This document shows positions 9,132 to 16,827 of a DNA stretch of 45,889 bases, piece by piece. The position numbers and the translations under genes were made by a program. The notes under the pieces are model-generated. The model made no database searches. It was not told the origin of the DNA and worked only from the letters and a program-made list of their open reading frames with translations. Positions within the stretch are counted from its first letter, which is position 1. Each line of letters begins with the position of its first letter. This stretch comes from Amycolatopsis suaedae (lineage in GTDB: Bacteria > Actinomycetota > Actinomycetes > Mycobacteriales > Pseudonocardiaceae): positions 1-45,889 of the forward strand of contig NZ_SFCC01000027.1 of the NCBI RefSeq assembly GCF_004214935.1, read 5' to 3'.

Positions 9132-10556
9132 TTACACGTCGTAGTAGAGCGCGAACTCGTACGGGTGCGGCCGCAGGCGCAGCGGGTCGATCTCGTGCTC
9201 CCGCTTGAACGCGATCCAGGTCTCGATGACGTCCGGGGTGAACACGCCGCCCTCGAGCAGGTAGTCGTGGTCGGCCTCCAGCGTGTCGAGCACGGTGCCC
9301 AGATCACCAGGGACGAGCTTGACGTCCTTGGCCTCCTCGGGCGGCAGCTCGTACAGGTCCTTGTCAATCGGCTCCGGCGGCTCGATCTTGTTCTTGATGC
9401 CGTCGAGGCCGGCCATCGTCATCGCGGCGAACGCCAGGTACGGGTTGCCCGACGAGTCCGGGCAGCGGAACTCGACGCGCTTGGCCTTCGGGTTGTTGCC
9501 GGTGATCGGGATGCGAACACAGGCCGACCGGTTGCGCTGCGAGTACACCAGGCTCACCGGCGCCTCGTAGCCCGGAACCAGGCGGTGGTACGAGTTGATC
9601 GTCGGGTTCGTGAACGCCAGCAGGCTGGGCGCGTGCGTCAGCAGACCGCCGATGTAGTGCCGCGCGGTGTCGGACAGACCGGCGTAGCCGGACTCGTCGT
9701 GGAAGAGCGGCGCGCCGTCCTTCCACAGCGACTGGTGGCAGTGCATGCCCGAGCCGTTGTCACCGAACAGCGGCTTCGGCATGAACGTCGCAGTCTTGCC
9801 CGCGCCCCACACGGTGTTCTTCACGATGTACTTGAACAGCTGCAGGTCGTCCGCGGCGTGCAGGAGCGTGTTGAACTTGTAGTTGATCTCGGTCTGGCCC
9901 GCGGTACCCACTTCGTGGTGCGCGCGCTCGAGTTCGAAGCCCGAACCCATCAGGTTCAGGGAGATCTCGTCCCGCAGGTCGGCGAAGTGGTCGACCGGCG
10001 GCACCGGGAAGTAGCCGCCCTTGAACTTGGTCTTGTAACCGCGGTTGCCGCCCTCCTCGTCGGCACCGGTGTTCCACCAGCCCTCGACCGAGTCGATCTC
10101 GTGGAACGAACCGTTCTCGGCGGAGTCGAAGCGGATCGAGTCGAAGATGTAGAACTCGGCCTCCGGGCCGAAGTACGCCGTGTCGGCGACACCCGACTCG
10201 GTGATGTACTGCTCGGCCTTGCGGGCGATGTTGCGCGGGTCGCGGCTGTAGGGCTCACGCGTGAACGGGTCGTGCACGAAGAAGTTGATCGACAGCGTCT
10301 TCTGCTTGCGGAACGGGTCGATCCGGGCCGTCGCGGCGTCCGGCAGCAGGAGCATGTCGGACTCGTGAATCGACTGGAACCCGCGCACCGAGGAGCCGTC
10401 GAAAGCCAGACCCTCCTCGAAGGCATCGTTGTCGAAGGCCTTCGCAGGGAGGGTGAAGTGCTGCATCACGCCCGGCAGGTCGCAGAACCTGACGTCGACG
10501 AACTGAACGTCCTCGTCGGCGATGATGCGCTGGACATCGTCTGGAGTAGTGGACAC
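9132..10556 (-). CDS. glnA: Glutamine synthetase type I
   Basis: 474 aa, the expected length of GSI-beta. It makes glutamine from glutamate, ammonia and ATP as a dodecamer. The N-terminal VQFVDVRFCDLPGVMQHF, the FGPEAEFYIFD metal-site strand, the NGSGMHCHQSLW ATP loop and the C-terminal LYELPPEEAKD with the adenylylation Tyr (about residue 402) are all present, so it is a GlnE target. I chose GTG 10556 because AAGGAG sits 9 nt upstream and family members start here; the frame is open further upstream but unconserved. A GlnR-like operator lies 81 bp upstream. Confidence 0.97.
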   Translation of the reverse strand: MSTTPDDVQRIIADEDVQFVDVRFCDLPGVMQHFTLPAKAFDNDAFEEGLAFDGSSVRGFQSIHESDMLLLPDAATARIDPFRKQKTLSINFFVHDPFTREPYSRDPRNIARKAEQYITESGVADTAYFGPEAEFYIFDSIRFDSAENGSFHEIDSVEGWWNTGADEEGGNRGYKTKFKGGYFPVPPVDHFADLRDEISLNLMGSGFELERAHHEVGTAGQTEINYKFNTLLHAADDLQLFKYIVKNTVWGAGKTATFMPKPLFGDNGSGMHCHQSLWKDGAPLFHDESGYAGLSDTARHYIGGLLTHAPSLLAFTNPTINSYHRLVPGYEAPVSLVYSQRNRSACVRIPITGNNPKAKRVEFRCPDSSGNPYLAFAAMTMAGLDGIKNKIEPPEPIDKDLYELPPEEAKDVKLVPGDLGTVLDTLEADHDYLLEGGVFTPDVIETWIAFKREHEIDPLRLRPHPYEFALYYDV

Positions 10557-10636
10557 CCTCGGTAACTCCTTCGTGTTCGTTCTCCGCGGCATGACCTGGC
10601 GCGCGTTAGGCTGTTCGGTCACGCTAAGAGCGCGGT

Positions 10637-10674
10637 GTTGCCCGACCGTCACCCGTATGTTTCGCGGGTGTTAA
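10637..10674 (-). promoter_or_regulatory. GlnR-box-like operator upstream of glnA
   Basis: Read on the minus strand: TTAAC-n6-GAAAC-n6-GTGAC-n6-GCAAC, the a1-b1-a2-b2 arrangement of the actinobacterial GlnR box (GTnAC-n6-GAAAC, twice) with exact spacing. Two of four half-sites are perfect and two are 4/5. A TAnnnT -10 candidate (TTAGCGT, 10620-10626) lies just downstream. It sits between divergent glnA and the RDD gene. Confidence 0.75.
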
Positions 10675-10742
10675 CGGGTCGTCCGTCGGCGGACAGTCGA
10701 CCAGGGCGAACGGGTCGCGCGCCAGCGGCATACCCTGGACGG

Positions 10743-11222
10743 GTGGCTAGATGGACCGGTGAGTGGCTGCCCGGAACGCGTGAGCAGGAGGGCGACGCGC
10801 GAGCGGACCGTTGGCGCGGGGAGCGGTTCGGCCTTCCCGAGTCCGGGGTCGGCGCGATCGCGGCTGGCGGTCGCCGGCTGCTGGGGCTGCTGGTCGACCT
10901 GGTGCTCGCCTCGCTGGTGACCTCGTTGTTCTACCCGCCGAAGTTCGACCAGCCCGAGGTCATGCAGACCTTCAACCTGTGGAGCGTCGTCACCTGGGCG
11001 GCGATCACCATGATTCCCGTGGCGCTGTTCAGCTTCACACCGGGAATGGCCGTCGTGGGGATCCGGGTGGCGCGGCTGGACGGCGGCGTCATGGTGGGGC
11101 TGTGGCGTGCGGTGGTTCGTGGCGTGCTGACCTTTGTGATCATCCCCGCCGCCGTCCGCAACGCGGACGGCCGCAGCCTCCTCGACCGCGCCACCCGCAC
11201 CGTCGTCATCCGCATGCGCTGA
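10743..11222 (+). CDS. RDD family membrane protein
   Basis: 159 aa from GTG 10743. The RDD domain has the start motif AGGRRLLGLLVDLVLASLV, a second helix (NLWSVVTWAAITMIPVALFSF) and the TPGMAVVGIRVARLDGG signature, then a third helix. RDD proteins are small polytopic membrane proteins, some linked to ion antiport; function here is unknown. An RDD gene beside glnA is conserved in mycobacteria (Rv2219A region, from memory). It is divergent from glnA and shares its upstream region. Confidence 0.85.
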   Translation: MARWTGEWLPGTREQEGDARADRWRGERFGLPESGVGAIAAGGRRLLGLLVDLVLASLVTSLFYPPKFDQPEVMQTFNLWSVVTWAAITMIPVALFSFTPGMAVVGIRVARLDGGVMVGLWRAVVRGVLTFVIIPAAVRNADGRSLLDRATRTVVIRMR

Positions 11223-11241
11223 CCACGTCACCTCCCGAAGC

Positions 11242-11294
11242 GCGAGCAGGGGAGCTTTGCTTCCCTTCTTCGCTAGCAAAGCTCCCTTGCTCGC
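11242..11294. repeat. Dispersed palindromic repeat, copy 3
   Basis: 20-bp arms GCGAGCAGGGGAGCTTTGCT / AGCAAAGCTCCCTTGCTCGC (one G-T position) around 13 nt including CCCTTCTTCGC. It lies in a convergent junction, 20 bp after the RDD stop and 10 bp before the AbiEi/DUF559 stop. It is most like copy 4. Confidence 0.94.
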
Positions 11295-11303
11295 GGCTCG
11301 GGG

Positions 11304-12269
11304 TCAGGCGGCGCGGCGCCAGGGGCGGGCGTGGACCGGCGGAGGTGGGCGGCCTGCCGCCTGCTGGTACGCGGCACGCAGGGCGCGGATGACGCCGAGC
11401 GGGTCGTTGCGCAGTTGCTTCGGCAGGATGTGCACGACCAGGATGCCGGCCGCCGCCATGGCCGTGTGTTTGCGCATCGTCCGCTCGTAGCCCTCCGGGT
11501 TGAGGTGCCAGTCGAGCGAATCGACCTCGAGCGCGAGTGCGACTTCCTCCCAGTACGCGTCGGTGATGCCGAGAGACTTGCCGTTCGCGTCGCGGATCTC
11601 GACGTTCCACTGCGGCGCGGGCAGCTTCGCGCGGCGGACGACGGGCACGGCCCAGGCCTCGGCCGCGGACCGGATTCCCCGCTCCATCTCGCTGATCACC
11701 CGGCGGGGCAGCGCCGAACCGATGGTGGTTCCCTGCTCCAGCTCCTTGCGCAGGTCAGCGGGCTCGCACAGCCCGCGTTGAACGGCCTCGGCGATCATGG
11801 CGCGGATGTCGTCGAGGCGTTCCATCCGGTGGGCCGCGTCGATGAGGGCTCTGGCCAGCGGTGCGACAGGGACGCCGTCGATGACGGCGGGGTCGGGCGG
11901 GTAGATGGTGCGCTCGATGACGGCGAAGCCGCGGGTGGCGACCCGGCGGCTGTGCGGTAGGAGGACGTGAACCCGGTTGTCGGCGGGCAGCCGGCGGAGC
12001 CCGTGGAGCCGGGCGGCGGCGATGCCGGTGAGCATGGCGCCCTCGCCGGCGTGGGCGAGCGCCGCCAGGTTGAGTTCGGAGCGAGTCGGAGTCCCGTTGC
12101 TGAGCAGGACGACCCCTGGGATGAGCCGACGCCATGGGCCGCTCGGCCGGCACAGGCGGGAGATCATGGAGTGCGACATGCCCAGGGCAACAAGTCTCGC
12201 CCGGGGAGCTACGCCTCCCGGGAACAGGCTTCTGAGCGTCTCGCTCGAGTAAATAGGTCTTCGTGGCAC
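11304..12269 (-). CDS. AbiEi-type winged-helix / DUF559 (Vsr-like) protein
   Basis: 321 aa from GTG 12269. The N-terminal half (about 25-150) resembles the AbiEi antitoxin winged helix (MSHSMISRLCRPSGPWRRLIPGVVLL, then TGIAAARLHGL and APLARALIDAA). The C-terminal part (about 215-300) is DUF559/Vsr-like, with TDAYWEEVALALEVDSLDWH and an intact Asp...Glu-x-Asp...His set. No AbiEii nucleotidyltransferase lies beside it, so it is not a classical toxin-antitoxin pair. Similar solitary genes are common in Pseudonocardiales. Palindromic repeats 3 and 4 flank it on both sides. Confidence 0.75.
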   Translation of the reverse strand: MPRRPIYSSETLRSLFPGGVAPRARLVALGMSHSMISRLCRPSGPWRRLIPGVVLLSNGTPTRSELNLAALAHAGEGAMLTGIAAARLHGLRRLPADNRVHVLLPHSRRVATRGFAVIERTIYPPDPAVIDGVPVAPLARALIDAAHRMERLDDIRAMIAEAVQRGLCEPADLRKELEQGTTIGSALPRRVISEMERGIRSAAEAWAVPVVRRAKLPAPQWNVEIRDANGKSLGITDAYWEEVALALEVDSLDWHLNPEGYERTMRKHTAMAAAGILVVHILPKQLRNDPLGVIRALRAAYQQAAGRPPPPVHARPWRRAA

Positions 12270-12312
12270 ACCGTCAGCATGACGTCACCCACCGACACTT
12301 TCCGGCGCGTGC

Positions 12313-12364
12313 TGAATCAAGGGAGCTTTGCTTCCCTACTTCGCTAGCAAAGCTCCCTTGCTCG
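12313..12364. repeat. Dispersed palindromic repeat, copy 4
   Basis: Perfect 15-bp core arms CAAGGGAGCTTTGCT / AGCAAAGCTCCCTTG, loop with CCCTACTTCGC, in the same orientation as copy 3. It begins 17 bp beyond the DUF4191 stop and lies upstream of the AbiEi/DUF559 start. Confidence 0.93.
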
Positions 12365-12380
12365 CGCTTGGGAGGGTGGG

Positions 12381-13109
12381 TCAGCGGCGGCGGATCGTGC
12401 GCTGGACGTTGCGCATCTTTGCGCCCTGGGGCATTGGGCCCTTGGGCATGGCGGCGCCGCGGTTGCCGAGGGCGGCCAGCTTGGCCTCCAGGGCGTCGAC
12501 CTGGGCGGGCTTGAGGTTGCGGGGCAGGCGCATCAGGTGGCTCTGCAGCTTGCGCAGCGGGACCTGGCCCTCGTCGTTGCCGATGATGACGTCGTAGATC
12601 GGGGTCTCGCCGACGAGCCGGGCGACCCGCTTCTTCTCCTGCGTGATCAGGCCCTTGACGCGGTGCGGGGCGCCTTCCGCCACCAGGATCACCCCGGGAC
12701 CGCCCAGCACGCGGTGCACGGCGTCGAGGTGCGTCGTGGCCGCGACGGTCTGCGTGACCCGCCAGCGACCCCGCAGGTTGTCCAGCGCCCAGGCGGCGGC
12801 TCCAGGCTGTCCGTCCGCCTTCGTGTAGACGGTCTTCTGCACGCGACGGCCGAAGATGATCATGGCTGCCAGCACGCCGAACAGGACGCCGATCGGCAGC
12901 AGGATCCACTGCATGTCGAAGAGGAAGCCGACCCCGAAGAAGGCTCCGGCGACGACGAGGATGGCGCCGACCATCCACGGGATGAGCGCCTTGTCCTCCT
13001 TGCGCTGCATCTTGAACGCCTGGAACAGCTGGCCACGGCGAGCCTTGCTCGCGGCGCGCCGCTCCTTCTTCGCCTGCTTGAGGGCTTCCTTGTCCTGCTT
13101 CCCGGCCAT
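12381..13109 (-). CDS. DUF4191 membrane protein
   Basis: 242 aa. A basic N-terminus (KQDKEALKQAKKERRAASKARR) is followed by two close membrane helices (about 45-65 and 68-88) and a soluble domain with VRGRWRVTQT...GVILVAEG, ending in a Pro/Met/Arg-rich tail. It matches DUF4191, the mycobacterial Rv2219 type (from memory next to lipA and glnA1). Function unknown. ATG 13109 chosen: conserved start, and the upstream frame overlaps the uvrD2 start. Divergent from uvrD2. Confidence 0.85.
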   Translation of the reverse strand: MAGKQDKEALKQAKKERRAASKARRGQLFQAFKMQRKEDKALIPWMVGAILVVAGAFFGVGFLFDMQWILLPIGVLFGVLAAMIIFGRRVQKTVYTKADGQPGAAAWALDNLRGRWRVTQTVAATTHLDAVHRVLGGPGVILVAEGAPHRVKGLITQEKKRVARLVGETPIYDVIIGNDEGQVPLRKLQSHLMRLPRNLKPAQVDALEAKLAALGNRGAAMPKGPMPQGAKMRNVQRTIRRR

Positions 13110-13161
13110 ATCGACCAGGATACGGGCATGGCTGTCCGAGCCATCTGCGAGGATGCGCGAC

Positions 13162-15252
13162 GTGCGTACCGCAGCCGACTCCCGAACCGACACCGGCCTG
13201 CTGGACGGACTGGACCCGGAGCAGCGGGCGGCAGCCACCGCGCCCAGGGGCCCGGTGTGTGTGCTGGCCGGAGCCGGCACCGGCAAGACCCGCACGATCA
13301 CCCACCGCATCGCTCACCTGGTCCGAGGTGGCCACGTCGCCGCCGGCCAGGTCCTCGCCGTCACCTTCACCTCCCGGGCCGCCGGCGAGCTGCGCAGCCG
13401 GCTGCGGGCACTCGGGGTCGAGGGAGCCCAGGCCCGCACCTTCCACGCCGCCGCGCTGCGCCAGCTGCGGTACTTCTGGCCCCGGGTGGTCGGCGGACCG
13501 CAGTGGGACCTCATCGAGAACAACAAGCTGCGCCTGATCGGCCAGGCCGCACACCGCACCGGCCTGAGCACCGAGGTCGAGGTACTGCGTGACCTCGCCG
13601 GCGAGATCGAGTGGGCGAAAGCGTCGCTGATCGTGCCGGACGACTACCCGGCCGCGGCCGCGCGGCGGCAGCGGGACACACCCGAGCCGCCCACCCGGGT
13701 CGCCGCCGTCTACCGGCAGTACGAGGAGCTGAAGAACTCCGCGCGGCTGCTCGACTTCGACGATCTCCTGCTGCACACGATCGCGGCGCTGGAGGAACAT
13801 CGCGCGGTGGCGGAGGAGTTCCGCGACCGCTACCGCTGCTTCGTCGTCGACGAGTACCAGGACGTCACCCCGCTACAGCAACGCCTGCTCGACGCCTGGC
13901 TGGGCGAGCGCGACGACCTCACCGTGGTCGGTGACGCCAACCAGACCATCTACTCCTTCGGCGGGGCCTCCCCGCGTCCGCTGCTCGAGTTCCCCCGCCG
14001 CTTCCCGGAGGCGACGGTGATCCGGCTTGAACGGGACTACCGCTCGACACCCCAGGTGGTGGCCCTGGCGAACTCCGCGATCGGCGCTGCCCGCGGCCGC
14101 CCGGCCGGCTCGCGGTTGCGACTGGTCGGCCAGCGCCCCGACGGCCCGCCGCCCCGGTTCGTCGAGTTCGACGACGAACCGGCCGAGGCCGCGGCGACGG
14201 CCGCCCGTATCCGCGACCTGCTCGACGCCGGAGTGGCCGCCAGCGAGATCGCCGTCCTCTACCGGGTCAACGCCCAGTCCGAGGCGTACGAGCAGGCACT
14301 CGCCGAGCAGGACATCCCCTACCTGGTCCGCGGCGGCGAACGCTTCTTCGCCAGGACGGAGGTTCGGCAGGCCATGGTGGCCCTGCGCACCGCGGCGAGC
14401 CGTGCGGAGCCGGGCGAGCTGGTTCCCGCCGTCGGCGCGGTGCTGGGCCAGGTCGGTCTCACCGAGCAGCCACCGGCAGGCGGGTCCGCCCGCGAGCGGT
14501 GGGACGCGCTGGCCGCGCTGCGTGACCTGGCCGACGAGCTGAGCCGGACGGTCCCCGACATGGACCTGCCGGGATTCGTGGCCGAACTCGACCAGCGGGC
14601 TGCGGCCCAGCATCCGCCGACCGTCGCCGGCGTCACCCTGGCGTCCCTGCACGCGGCGAAGGGCCTCGAGTGGGACGCCGTCTTCCTGGTCGGGCTCGCC
14701 GAGGGCACCGTGCCGATCCAGCGGGCGGACGGCGACGAGCAGGCGATCGAGGAGGAACGCCGGCTCTTCTACGTCGGGCTCACCCGGGCTCGTGAGCACC
14801 TGACCCTGAGCTGGTCGCTGTCCCGAACCGCGGGTGGCAGGAGGCACCGCAGGCGCAGCCGCTTCCTCTACGGCCTGCTGCCGGAGAACCACCCCGCGAG
14901 CCGTGTCGCCAGGGCATCCGGCTCGTCCGGGCCCCGCGCCAAGGTGCGGTGCCGGGTCTGCGGGAGTTCGCTGATGGCGACGATCGAGATCAAGCTGGGC
15001 CGGTGCGAAGGCTGCCCGTCCACCGTGGACGAGGAACTGCTCGAACGCCTGCGTGGCTGGCGTGGTGCCCGGGCCCGCGAGCTCAAGGTGCCGGTCTACG
15101 TGGTGTTCACCGACGCGACGCTGATGGCGATCGCCGAGCAGCGGCCCACCGACGAGCGTGAACTGGTGGCCATCGCCGGTATCGGCGCGACGAAGCTGGA
15201 ACGCTTCGGCTCGGAGGTGCTCGCCATGGTCAACTCCGGCACGCCTGCGTAG
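13162..15252 (+). CDS. uvrD2: ATP-dependent DNA helicase UvrD2-like (SF1A)
   Basis: 696 aa from GTG 13162, preceded by GAGGA. Walker A GAGTGKT is at 37-43, followed by the VTFTSRAAGELRSRLR motif, DEYQD motif II, GDANQTIYSF motif III and the C-terminal helicase motifs (SLHAAKGLEWDAVFLVGL, RRLFYVGLTRAREHL). As in mycobacterial UvrD2 there is a four-Cys module (CRVCG...CEGCP) and a C-terminal HRDC domain (VFTDATLMAIAEQRP...GIGATKLERFG). It unwinds DNA 3'-5' in repair or replication-conflict roles. Its position next to whiB7 matches mycobacterial order. Confidence 0.95.
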   Translation: MRTAADSRTDTGLLDGLDPEQRAAATAPRGPVCVLAGAGTGKTRTITHRIAHLVRGGHVAAGQVLAVTFTSRAAGELRSRLRALGVEGAQARTFHAAALRQLRYFWPRVVGGPQWDLIENNKLRLIGQAAHRTGLSTEVEVLRDLAGEIEWAKASLIVPDDYPAAAARRQRDTPEPPTRVAAVYRQYEELKNSARLLDFDDLLLHTIAALEEHRAVAEEFRDRYRCFVVDEYQDVTPLQQRLLDAWLGERDDLTVVGDANQTIYSFGGASPRPLLEFPRRFPEATVIRLERDYRSTPQVVALANSAIGAARGRPAGSRLRLVGQRPDGPPPRFVEFDDEPAEAAATAARIRDLLDAGVAASEIAVLYRVNAQSEAYEQALAEQDIPYLVRGGERFFARTEVRQAMVALRTAASRAEPGELVPAVGAVLGQVGLTEQPPAGGSARERWDALAALRDLADELSRTVPDMDLPGFVAELDQRAAAQHPPTVAGVTLASLHAAKGLEWDAVFLVGLAEGTVPIQRADGDEQAIEEERRLFYVGLTRAREHLTLSWSLSRTAGGRRHRRRSRFLYGLLPENHPASRVARASGSSGPRAKVRCRVCGSSLMATIEIKLGRCEGCPSTVDEELLERLRGWRGARARELKVPVYVVFTDATLMAIAEQRPTDERELVAIAGIGATKLERFGSEVLAMVNSGTPA

Positions 15253-15332
15253 CCGGGCGGGTACGCCCTGTCGTGCGTATCCCCAGTTCAGGGACTATTT
15301 TCGAAGATCTTCGGACTTTCGGGGAAAATAAG

Positions 15333-15362
15333 TTGCCCCCTCCGTGTGGAGGGCAATAACCT
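15333..15362 (+). promoter_or_regulatory. Candidate whiB7 promoter
   Basis: -35 TTGCCC (15333-15338), 18-bp spacer, -10 TAACCT (15357-15362; TAnnnT). The AT-rich block GAAAATAA abuts the -35, the hallmark of WhiB7-activated promoters where the AT-hook binds. The spacer contains a short dyad CCCTCC-GTGT-GGAGGG. This implies a leader of nearly 500 nt before whiB7. Confidence 0.65.
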
Positions 15363-15396
15363 GCAAGCACTGGGTGGTAGCGCCTGGGGAGGTTCC

Positions 15397-15420
15397 CCGC
15401 TCGCCGATCGGCGAGACGGG
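15397..15420 (+). promoter_or_regulatory. Leader hairpin 5' of the upstream ORF
   Basis: CTCGCCGATCGGCGAG is a perfect 16-bp palindrome (15400-15415) inside a longer imperfect stem CCCG...ACGGG. It lies in the proposed whiB7 leader, just before the AGGAGGTG Shine-Dalgarno of the upstream ORF. Confidence 0.5.
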
Positions 15421-15445
15421 TCGCGGCGAGAGGAGGTGTCAGGGC

Positions 15446-15727
15446 ATGAAGATCTTCACGATGAAGGATAACCCTGGCACCGGTCTGTCGACCGCCGCCG
15501 CGCGTATGCGCGATCGCCAGGGTTTCGGCGCGTCCGGTGAACTGCACGCCCGCAATGCCTTCGTGGCTTGCGGTGAGCGCGTGTTCGAGGGGACCGCTGT
15601 GGCCGGTGTCGCCGGCCTGGACACGCTCCAGGTTCGCGATGGCGTCCCAGCTCTGTACGCGCCGACCTTCAAGCCGGTCCAGATCCCGGTCCACGTTCCG
15701 TCGTCTCCAAGTGAGCGCAGCCCCTGA
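15446..15727 (+). CDS. Upstream ORF in the whiB7 leader (93 aa)
   Basis: ATG 15446 follows an excellent AGGAGGTG with 7-8 nt spacing. The 93-aa product (MKIFTMKDNPGTGLS...) has no domain I recognise. It ends 22 nt before the left arm of a strong intrinsic terminator, and whiB7 begins 56 nt beyond that hairpin. Known whiB7 leaders carry a translated uORF that senses ribosome inhibition. This one is long for that role, so it could instead be an independent small gene sharing the leader. Third-position GC is lower than in neighbours. Confidence 0.6.
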   Translation: MKIFTMKDNPGTGLSTAAARMRDRQGFGASGELHARNAFVACGERVFEGTAVAGVAGLDTLQVRDGVPALYAPTFKPVQIPVHVPSSPSERSP

Positions 15728-15749
15728 CGCCAGGTCAGGACAGCAGGCT

Positions 15750-15798
15750 CACGAAGGCCGCGGAACCGTACATCGGATCCGCGGCCTTCGTGTTTTTT
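15750..15798 (+). terminator. whiB7 leader attenuator (intrinsic terminator)
   Basis: Perfect 15-bp stem CACGAAGGCCGCGGA / TCCGCGGCCTTCGTG, 13-nt loop, followed by TTTTTT. It lies between the upstream ORF and whiB7 with no other gene to terminate, as expected for transcription attenuation of whiB7. Confidence 0.88.
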
Positions 15799-15854
15799 CA
15801 GTGAGAAACAACCGGAAATCCATCAAAACCGTTACGACACAAGGGAGAACGGGA

Positions 15855-16262
15855 ATGTCTTCGGCATTCGCCTTCGCGTCAGAGAAGGCGGTTTCCGACG
15901 AGCTGAACGCCGTTGCCGGCGTCAGTGACCTGCTCGACGCCGTCGCGGCGCCCGAGCTGGACCTGCCGTGCCGGACCGGGGACGCGGACCTGTGGTTCGC
16001 CGAGGCCCCGGCCGAGCTGGAGCAGGCGAAGAGCCTGTGCGTCGACTGCCCGGTGCGTGCCGCGTGCCTGGCCGGCGCTCTGGCCCGTCGGGAGCCGTGG
16101 GGCGTCTGGGGCGGGGAGATCTTCGAGCGCGGGGCCGTCGTGCCCAGGAAGCGGCCGCGTGGCCGTCCGCGCAAGAACCCCGTCGTCGAGCCCGCCGCTG
16201 TCCCCGCGGCCGAGAAGCGTCCGGCCGCCCAGCCGGTCCGGCAGGGGAGCGCGGCCGCATGA
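15855..16262 (+). CDS. whiB7: WhiB-family iron-sulfur transcription factor WhiB7
   Basis: 135 aa. The four cluster Cys are at 39, 62, 65 and 71 (C...CVDCPVRAAC). The sigma-contact turn EPWGVWGGEIF is at 80-90, and the AT-hook RGRPRK (102-107) distinguishes WhiB7 from other Wbl proteins. It binds SigA region 4 and AT-rich promoter DNA to induce intrinsic antibiotic-resistance genes and itself. RBS AAGGGAG lies 7 nt before ATG 15855. The leader with uORF and attenuator, and location beside uvrD2, support the assignment. The stop overlaps the next start (ATGA). Confidence 0.96.
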   Translation: MSSAFAFASEKAVSDELNAVAGVSDLLDAVAAPELDLPCRTGDADLWFAEAPAELEQAKSLCVDCPVRAACLAGALARREPWGVWGGEIFERGAVVPRKRPRGRPRKNPVVEPAAVPAAEKRPAAQPVRQGSAAA

Positions 16263-16510
16263 CCGCCTTCGAGAACGGCCCGATCGCACTGATCGGCACG
16301 CACGACAGCAACCACACGCCGGCCGGCCGGCCGAGCGGAGCACCGAACATGTCCAGGGAGATGGCTGAGATGTTGCTTTACGAAGAGCTGGCGCGGGCAC
16401 GAATACGTGACCTGCACGAGTCCGTCCACGGCCGGCGGCCGTGGGTGCGGGCGCGGTCCCGCGGGCGGAGGTTGAGCCTGCGGGGGCGACGGTCGCACCG
16501 GACGCGGTAG
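16259..16510 (+). CDS. Small hypothetical protein coupled to whiB7
   Basis: 83 aa, starting in an ATGA overlap with the whiB7 stop, which implies translational coupling. The middle segment MSREMAEMLLYEELARARIRDLHE is a likely amphipathic helix. The C-terminus is extremely Arg-rich (RARSRGRRLSLRGRRSHRTR), suggesting nucleic-acid or membrane contact. No known domain recognised. It would be produced only when the attenuator is read through. An alternative start is the internal Met at residue 31. Confidence 0.6.
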   Translation: MTAFENGPIALIGTHDSNHTPAGRPSGAPNMSREMAEMLLYEELARARIRDLHESVHGRRPWVRARSRGRRLSLRGRRSHRTR

Positions 16511-16617
16511 CGGCGACCAGTGGCGGGACATGGCTCGGGGGCCATGTCCCGCTTCGTCGTATCCGGGCTGTTCGCGCCCGTCTCGCCCCGGCGGCGCCGG
16601 CCTGGGACGCTGGTGGG

Positions 16618-16818
16618 GTGAGCGAGCAGACCGCCGGACGACCGGACGACACGTGCGGGCGCTGCGGTGCCCGCCGGCCGGCGGATCCGGATTCCACGCT
16701 GTCGGCGCTGGCGTGGTCGGCCCAGCACGAGCGCGGCACCGTTCGCTGGCTGTGCCCGGACTGCGCGCGCAAGCACGTCCGCGACATCGAGGCGAAGCTG
16801 CCGGACGAGTTCTGGTGA
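16618..16818 (+). CDS. Small zinc-ribbon protein
   Basis: 66 aa from GTG 16618. Two CxxC pairs (CGRCGARRP and CPDCARKHV) spaced about 33 residues apart form a probable zinc ribbon, with WSAQHERGTVRWLC between them. The product ends EAKLPDEFW, a common end in actinobacterial small zinc proteins of unknown role. It follows the whiB7 unit by about 100 bp and is convergent with the second AbiEi-type gene. Confidence 0.75.
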   Translation: MSEQTAGRPDDTCGRCGARRPADPDSTLSALAWSAQHERGTVRWLCPDCARKHVRDIEAKLPDEFW

Positions 16819-16827
16819 CACCCGCGG

